Shown here piece after piece: positions 57,423 to 64,000 of a DNA stretch of 64,000 bases. The notes beneath the pieces were generated by a model. That model saw only the letters and a list, made by a program, of their open reading frames with translations, did not search any database and was not told where the DNA came from. The number at the start of each line of letters is the position of its first letter. The stretch's first letter is position 1. A program made the translations under genes and the position numbers. The stretch comes from Mikania micrantha (Eukaryota > Streptophyta > Magnoliopsida > Asterales > Asteraceae): the NCBI GenBank assembly GCA_009363875.1, contig CM018691.1, positions 4,340,001 to 4,404,000 of the forward strand, given 5' to 3'.

Positions 57423-58253
57423 TGTAAAGACTAATAAAGGCTGATGCTCACCAAACTTCTTGTTTTGTCCAAGTATAGGAGTCTCTTTGAATAAACACCT
57501 TCGGAAGGAAGAAGTGATTCTTCGGAAGCAGCATTGCTTCCGAAGGATAACTGGTTCCTGCCAAAGGTTGTACAAGACAACTGCTTCCGAGGAATCCTCT
57601 TATGCTCTGAAGACAAAGACTTCCGAGGAATCCTCTTATGCTCTAAAGACAAAGACTTCCGAGGTTTATCCTCTGACAAAGACTGTAGCAGATTACACTT
57701 ATGGTACAAAAGGTACTGACACAAGACATGTTGGTCTGAATAAAGATAGAGACAACATGTAATGAGTCAGATAAAGCACCTTACCTCTCCCATGCTACAT
57801 TAAATGCAAAAGATCATCTGAAGCCTTGAAGATCAATAACATTAAATGTCTTTTGTATTTAGTAGTCTTTTGTAAAGTCAATGTCTATTAATGTAATGAT
57901 TATGAAAGAGTGTCTTAGCCTGTTAAGACACTCAACATACTAGAATAAGCTTTACTTTATGTACTTGTCTAGTATACCCAACTTGTATTCCTAAGCGTAT
58001 ACGGTTGTAGCCTCGGCTATATAACCTCCCAATGTATGGTTGCTTGATATGTGCTTGCTTGTATACTTCCACTTTGAGAGAAATATATCCTTGAGCTTGA
58101 ATTATTCCTGTGTTCTTATTATTGTTCAAAGATTATTACTGTGTCATTTTGAGTGAAATTGTGAGATCATTCTAACAGAACATTCCGCATCTGTTAGAGT
58201 TAAGTAAGAAATACTTGTGAAGTGTTGTTTAGAGATAACAACCCGATCCTACA
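57423..58253 (+). repeat. 3' LTR of nested element
   Basis: 831 bp, TGTAAAGAC...CCTACA. It contains a 36-bp tandem repeat (CTTCCGAGGAATCCTCTTAT...) at about 57585-57665 and a TATA-like CTATATAACC at about 58017-58026. The ORFs inside are incidental and made partly of the 36-bp repeat. Confidence 0.85.
58017..58026 (+). promoter_or_regulatory. TATA-like box in nested LTR
   Basis: CTATATAACC about 590 bp into the LTR, in the position of a U3/R promoter. Confidence 0.45.
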
Positions 58254-58258
58254 GAATC

Positions 58259-61181
58259 TCTACATGCTTGGTTCTTGCATGAAACGTATGATTCCCTGCC
58301 AACTGAATTGCAGATCGATTATCACACCAAATCACCATCTGGTCTGTTAACTCTTGCCCCAAATCACCCAATAGCTGAGTTAACCACACACTTTCTTGAG
58401 CTGCTAAAGCTGAAGCCCGGTACTCCGCTTCAGTAGTAGACAAAGACACCGTAGGTTGAAGTTTGCTACACCATGACACAGCTCCATTACCAATTTTAAA
58501 AACATAACCAGTAGTTGAACGTCTGGTACTTGGATCACCACCATAGTCGGCATCACAAAAACCAACTAGGTTAACACTAGACTCCCTCTTAAACCAAATA
58601 CCGTATCCAACAGTCGCCTTCACATATCGTAACACTTGTCTCGCAGCCAACAAATGAGGTCTTTTAGGAGTTTGCATGAACCTACTAAGTACACCAACTG
58701 AGAAAGCAATATCAGGTCGGGTCAAAGTAAGATAGATTAAACTTCCAACTATCTTCCTGTACATAGTAACGTCTTCAAGTTCGCGACCTTCATCAGGATA
58801 CAACTTGCACCTTGCATCAATTGGAACCCATGCAGGCTTAGAATCCAACATACCAAACTTTAATAAAAGATCAGTTGCATATCGTGTCTGATGTAATAGC
58901 CCTCCATTTTCCAGGTATTCCAACTCCAAACCCAGAAACCTTTGTAATCTCCCAAGATCCTTCATTCGAAATCTAGTACACAAATTCCTCTTAAGTTGCT
59001 GCATTTCATCATAGCTATCACCTGTTATAATTAGATCATCCACATAAACTAATACAACAATGATAGTTTCCACAGTTTGTTTTACAAACAGACTAGCATC
59101 AGAAGGCATACTCACAAACCCATTCACCATAAGAAATTCACTTATCTTACCAAACCATGCCCGCGGAGATTGTTTCAACCCATAAATCGCTTTCTTGAGT
59201 TTACACACATAATTAGGAAACGTGGTATCTTCAAAGCCCAATGGTTGATTCATGTAAATTACATGATCTAGTGTACCATACAAAAAAGCATTGTTGACAT
59301 CCATTTGAATTAACTGCCAACCTTTGCTGAGAGCAACAGCAATTAAAACCCTTATGGTCGTCAACTTAGCTACTGGGCTAAAAGTCTCCTCATAATCCAG
59401 CCCGAACTGTTGCGTAAACCCCCGGGCCACCAAACGTGCCTTGTAGCGATCCACTGATCCATCAGACTTGAATTTAAGCTTATACACCCATCTGCATGAA
59501 ATTGGAGTTACCTCATTAGGTTTTGGTACCAACTCCCAAGTTTCATTCTTCCATAAAGCTTGAATTTCATCATTCATCGCGAGCTTCCATTCACTTAGCT
59601 GATAAGCCTGTTCGAATGTTTCTGGCTCCACAGGTTCCTCTACAACCTCGGCAATATTAGCATACTTTGGATTTGGTTTCCTTGCACGTGATGATCTCCT
59701 TAAACTTTCTTCTTGATCCAACTGATGATTATAAACACCGGTGTTCCATGGTCTCTGAGCACTAGTTGGAACAACTGCTTCAGTAGATTCACTTGAATCA
59801 GAATCACCAGCTCCATCATTTACTGAGGTGTCAAGTATAAGACTCACTTGGCCACTTGCTAATTCTTCTTCTAGCTGCTTAGAATCCGGCAACACTTCCT
59901 TTGTTGGTGACCACCAAGATGATGTTTCATCAAATACAACATGCCGTGAAACATAGCACTTCTCAGTAGTTGGATCACAACACCTCCAACCCTTGCGTTC
60001 ACAATCATACCCAACAAAGATACAACGCACAGCCTTCTTGTCTAGCTTGTGTCGTTGTGAACTAGGTATAAAGACATAACAAACACATCCGAAAACCCTC
60101 AAATAACTTACATTGGGTTTCTTTTTGAACAATTTTTCATATGGAGACTGAAAATCTAGACTCTGTTGGGGAATTCTGTTGGTCACATAAGCTGCCGTTT
60201 GCATGGCTTCTGCCCAATATCGCCCAGGTACATTTTTATCATGGATCATGCTTCCGGATACTTCTGACAAATACCTATTCTTTCTCTCGGATACACCGTT
60301 TTGTTGCGGTGTATTTGGGCATGTCAATTGTCGTTGTATTTTGCATCCATTCAAGAATTCATTGAACTCATGTGAGACATACTCACCACCGTTGTCTGAT
60401 CGAAGAACTTGAATGGTTTTAGTGGTCACTTTCTCAACTTCAGATCGAAAGAGCTTAAACTTCATCAGGGCTTCTGACTTCTCCTTCATAAAATACACCC
60501 ACGTGACCCTAGAATAGTCATCCGTGAATGTTATCATGTATTTCATTCCTCCAACCGAGGCCTGTTTAACAGGGCCAAACACATCTGTATGAATAAGATC
60601 AAGTGGAGCCTTGGACTTGTAGGTTGAAGAATGAAATGGAAGTTGGTGTGCCTTGCCAAATTGACATCTTGAGCAAACGGTGTCACTACGCATCTCCAGC
60701 TTTGGCAGGCCAGTTACCAAATTCTTGTGCATCATCATTTTTAGCTTATCATAAGCCACATGGCCCAATCTCGCATGCCATATTTCTGAATTTTGTGTTC
60801 CCTTTGTTTTCTCTGCATATGTTGTCTCGGCAGACAACACATACATGGTGTTGCGCCTTTGCCCACAGAGAATTGCCTTTGATGGGTTACTAACTCATCA
60901 TAAATTTTAACATCACTTGGGCCAAACACAACATGTTTACCCGTGGAAGTAAACTGGGAAACTGAGAAGAGGTTCTTTTTCATACCTGGTACGTGATATA
61001 CATCTTTCAAAGTAAGACCAGCTTTGTTGTTGTCTGCTGAAAATATCACGTCACCGATATGAGCGATTTGAAACCTTGAATTATCAGCAATCACCACCGA
61101 ACGACTTCCGCCATATCGTACAGGATTAGAAAGATGAGCTTTCTCACCTGTCATGTGGTTTGAACACCCGGAGTCGACTAT
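58259..61181 (-). pseudogene. Copia pol: protease, integrase, RT, RNase H
   Basis: Directly after the gag frame's stop (61182-61184) the reading continues IVDSGCSNHMTGEKAHL: the protease DSG is intact, and the stop is TAG where TGG (Trp) is expected. The frame 61154-60741 shifts by one base near 60880 into the long frame 60846-58249. There: zinc-binding H24, H29, C58, C61; integrase D88, D151, E187 (DD35E); RT with MDVNNAFLYG, AIYGLKQSPRAW and LVYVDDLIITG; RNase H with ADYGGDPSTRRSTTGY and SLSTTEAEYRA. RNase H is interrupted after KHVEI by the nested element. Catalytic residues are kept, so inactivation came from the stop, the frameshift and the insertion. Confidence 0.95.
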
Positions 61182-62159
61182 CTATTCATCCAGGCGATTT
61201 GGACACTTGTCGGACAAGGTCGTGAGGGCCGTATCTTCTTCTACTTGAGCCATAAGTGCTTCAGCATCCCAAGCAGGTTCTTTTGGCACAGCTGCTGCTG
61301 CGTTTCCTTCATCTTGAGGTTGCTTACAATTTCTTGCTAAATACCCTCTTCTACCACAGTTATAACATTTCGAGGTAAACTTCTTTCCACCATACCTTGG
61401 CTTTCGTTCCCCACTGCTTTCACCCTTCTCAAACTGTTTCCATTTCTTTTCATTTTCGTGGTATTTGTTCTTCTCATAATTCTTATTACCACGAGGTTGA
61501 TAACCAACCTTTTGTTTGAACTTCTTCTCAGCGTACAAGGCCTCACTTTCAGGTTTAATTTGTACATTAGCAAACTGTTTCGCTAATGATTCTTGACTTG
61601 CTAAAAGGTTTTCAAACTCAACGATAGACGGTTGAGTTTGCCACCCTTGAATTGCAGCCACAAAACTATGGAACTCGGGCTTCAATCCATGAATTATAAT
61701 TCTCTTCATTCTAGCCTCACCGATCCTGGCTTGTGCATCAAGTTCCCCAATCTCTCTACAAAGAGACTTCACTTTGTGAAAGTACTGAGCGACTGACAGC
61801 TCCTTTTGACTAACCGACAACAGTTCGTTCTCGAGTAACTGCAACTTTGCATCATTCTTCTTCGAGAACAATTCCTCTAGCGTATTCCACGCCGCCTGAG
61901 GGCTCACGGAATCCTTGATGTGTTCAAGGATTTCGTCCTCAACTGTGGTCTTGAGAATGAACATCGCCTTCCCCGCTCTGATCCTCCATTTCCGCAAAAC
62001 CCCTTGCTCGGTCTCACGAGCAGGTTGATCTACTTCTGATCCGCCGACGACTTCCCATAAGTCCTGCCCTTGCAGATACGACGCGATACAGGTAGCCCAG
62101 GTTTTGTAGTTTTGGTTGTTCAATTTCTTCACACCGCCAACCAACTGTAGATCCGACAT
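61182..62159 (-). pseudogene. Copia Gag, ends at a premature TAG
   Basis: 325 codons from ATG 62157-62159, about 20 nt downstream of the PBS. It starts MSDLQLVGGVKKLNNQNYKT (Gag N-terminal motif), with YLQGQDLWEVV and a UBN2-type core (ISPQAAWNTLEELF-like, LSVAQYFHKVKSLCREIGEL). The zinc knuckle reads CYNCGRRGYLARNC: the His of CCHC is Tyr. The frame would continue into pol but for TAG at 61182-61184. Gag packages element RNA in cytoplasmic particles; the knuckle change may impair RNA binding. Confidence 0.95.
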
Positions 62160-62175
62160 ACTTAATCGACAGGAG

Positions 62176-62187
62176 GCTCTGATACCA
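62176..62187 (-). promoter_or_regulatory. Primer-binding site, initiator Met tRNA type
   Basis: TGGTATCAGAGC on the minus strand, two bases after the end of the 5' LTR. This is the common plant copia PBS. Confidence 0.95.
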
Positions 62188-62189
62188 CT

Positions 62190-62490
62190 TGTTAACTTTC
62201 ACAAGTGATACAATCTAACTCAATACACAAAAATCAAAGAAGGATACGCACACTGTTGCGAAAGAACTTGATTCGCATTAACCATAAAAAAAAACATTTA
62301 ACATACATAAACATAATTAACTGGAAATAAGGAAATACTAACTACCCACTACCAGCACTAACTTAACCAATTACCACTACTTGCATGAAAAACAAATCAC
62401 GTACATAAACCAACAAATACGAAATTAAACAATAATTAAACTAAATATTCATGCACACGTCATTAGCCACTTGGTGTTGCCACATCTTCA
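62190..62490 (-). repeat. 5' LTR of the copia element
   Basis: 301 bp, almost identical to 55168-55469. Drives element transcription on the minus strand, antisense to the LRR-RLK. TSD TAGGT follows at 62491-62495. Confidence 0.95.
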
Positions 62491-62495
62491 TAGGT

Positions 62496-64000
62496 AACCT
62501 CACAAACTTAACTCTCCTTAATTTGTTTAATAACAATCTTAGTGGTCGTATCCCAAATAGCATAGTTAACCTCAGAAACTTAATTGCTCTTAGTTTGTAT
62601 AAAAACCGTCTTAATGGTCGTATCCCAAATAGCATAGGTAACCTCATAAACTTAAGTTGGCTTCAGTTGTATGGCAACCGACTTAATGGTCACATCCCAA
62701 ATAGCATTGGTAACCTCACAAAGGTAATTATTCTTGACTTGAATGCTAATTTTCTTGAGGGACCCATCCCTTCAGAAATTGGGACACTTGGGTTGATCCA
62801 TAACTTTGACCTTTCTAATAATAATCTTACTGGAGTCATTCCTTCTTCAATAGGAAATTTAACCAGTCTTGATTTCTTTTATTTGTATCATAATCAACTT
62901 TCTGGATCGATTCCACCTGAACTTGCTGGGTCTCGGGATCTCATTGATCTTCAGATTGGCGAAAACCATATCACGGGTACCATTCCAACCACCTTTAAAA
63001 ATTTCAGTAGGTTAGGAAGAATGTACTTAAATGATAACTCCATTTCTGGGTCCATTCCAAACTATTTAGCAAATTACACTCAGCTTACAAGGCTGCACTT
63101 GGGTCATAACAATTTCAGCGGCTCCATACCACCTGAGTTAGGAAAGCGAACCGCTCTTTCAGAATTGAACTTGTTCATGAATAATCTTGTCGGTTTCATT
63201 CCTCGAGACATTAATCTAACTAAGATGGAAGAATTCTCAGTGACTTCCAACATGCTCTCTGGTCATTTACCAAACAATATATGTGTCTCTGGTCTTCTTA
63301 CACATTTCACTGTGAGCGACAATCTCTTCTCTGGCCATGTACCAAACAGTTTGAAAAACTGTAGCAGCTTAGTTAGAGTTCGGCTTGAACATAACCAACT
63401 GACAGGAAACATTTCTCAATATTTTGGTATATATCCAGAGTTGGACTATATGGATTTGAGTTACAATAAGTTTTATGGTGAGGTGTCCGGTAACTGGGGA
63501 TCGTGTCTTAGTTTAACTAGCTTAAAGATGTCCAACAACAATTTGACTGGAAAAATATCTACAGAGCTAGGAGGAGCGACAAATTTAGTTCGGCTTAATC
63601 TTTCTTCAAATCACTTGGTTGGTGAAATCCCAACAAGCTTTGAAAGATTAGGCTCATTGGTGAACTTGTACTTGGATGACAATAAGTTGTCAGGCAAATT
63701 TCCCAAATCACTTGGAAATCTGCACAACTTAGAAGAGCTTAACTTAGCACAAAATTCTCTTACCGGCTCAATCGATGAAACTTTAGGAGAATGCTTCAAG
63801 TTAAGGATCTTGAACTTAAGCAACAACTTCTTTGAGGGAGCTATTCCCGTGCCTATTTCCAAATTGAAAAGCTTAGACAAACTTGACCTCTCTCACAATA
63901 ATCTGACCGGGAGTATACCGTCACAGCTTGGGGGTTTGAACGTTCTACAAACGTTGAACCTCTCTCACAATAATCTCTCTGGATCTGTTCCTTCAAGTTT
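62496..64000 (+). pseudogene. LRR receptor-like kinase copy B, 3' part (runs off window)
   Basis: Continues the LRR array at the codon where 55167 stopped (NLTNLTLLNLFNNNLSGRIP) and stays open to the window edge, reaching the last LRRs (corresponding to copy A about 35755). The first ~200 bp differ from copy A at about five sites; from about 62700 to 64000 I see no difference by eye. Transmembrane and kinase parts should follow outside the window. Confidence 0.9.

Larger units (their letters stand above)
55644..58253 (+). mobile_element. Nested LTR retrotransposon remnant inside copia pol
   Basis: It starts TGTAAAGACTAATAAAG and ends CCTACA, with GAATC target duplications. An 831-bp 3' LTR (57423-58253) begins with the same 17 bases as the left end, so the left LTR is reduced to a stub of about 17-20 bp joined directly to internal sequence. 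PBS, gag and pol are missing. A PPT-like CTAGGGGGAGAC precedes the 3' LTR. Orientation is opposite to its host element. Confidence 0.85.
55168..62490 (-). mobile_element. Ty1/copia retrotransposon inserted in LRR-RLK copy B
   Basis: The element lies on the minus strand: 5' LTR 62190-62490, PBS 62176-62187 (TGGTATCAGAGC, initiator Met tRNA type), gag, pol, PPT 55470-55480 (GAGAGGGAGAT), 3' LTR 55168-55469. LTRs start TGAAGATG and end TTAACA on the minus strand. The two LTRs differ by three substitutions and one base in an A run over about 301 bp, so insertion is recent. Without the nested element it would be about 4.7 kb. Compact size suggests a lineage such as Ale or Ivana; not determined. 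Confidence 0.95.
46636..64000. repeat. Segmental duplication, copy B
   Basis: Same order and orientation as copy A (16148 onward). It is shorter than A before the gene because it lacks A's TIR element, Helitron and foldback pair, and longer inside the gene because of the nested retrotransposons. It continues past the window. Confidence 0.85.

Noticed and set aside
57460..57762. ORFs in the 831-bp LTR with SSYALKTKTSE repeats
   Set aside because: They translate the 36-bp tandem repeat in the LTR; non-coding LTR sequence is the better explanation.
60141..60893. Plus-strand ORFs opposite copia pol
   Set aside because: Antisense to the conserved integrase domain.

Overview
The window is plant nuclear DNA. 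It is AT-rich and dense in LTR retrotransposons, TIR/foldback elements, Helitron-like ends and tRNA-derived SINEs, with one recognisable host gene family: an intron-bearing LRR receptor-like kinase. The repeat style (LTRs ending in TGTCACACCCC, AATTGGGGGTGTGACA ends) reminds me of Asteraceae, but that is only an impression. No rRNA, true tRNA gene, CRISPR array or bacterial operon is visible.

Layout. 1-3716: decayed Ty3/gypsy element (gag, protease remnant, RT, start of RNase H; integrase missing). 3716-16147: very long LTR sequences nested in one another, all in minus orientation. The outer LTR is Z (right end 16147). Inside it are solo LTR X (4388-12267, TSD CTTGG) and a short solo LTR (13963-15108, TSD ATGGA); X contains Y (4440-7883). 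Blocks of GGTTCG (CGAACC in the LTR sense) recur in Z, X and Y.

16148 to about 37100 (copy A) and about 46636-64000 (copy B) are two diverged copies of one segment ending in an LRR-RLK gene. They share a hAT-type MITE, a SINE, a Helitron 3' end, a foldback element and MULE-like elements. They differ by a hAT MITE, a Helitron, a roughly 4 kb TIR element and a 4 kb foldback pair present only in A, and a foldback present only in B.

The LRR-RLK of copy A (33649-37090, one intron) has intact LRR and kinase parts, but a 1-nt frameshift separates the signal peptide from the rest. Copy B has an intact signal peptide but is split by a copia element (55168-62490, TSD TAGGT). That element is itself split by a second LTR element (55644-58253, TSD GAATC) carrying an unrecognised ORF of about 577 codons.

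37100-46635, between the copies, holds a copia gag relic, a 140-bp tandem array, possible degenerate exons of an unidentified gene, a MULE/FAR1-type transposase relic, two MITEs and LTR-like sequence. The only candidate for a functional gene is LRR-RLK copy A, and its start is in doubt.
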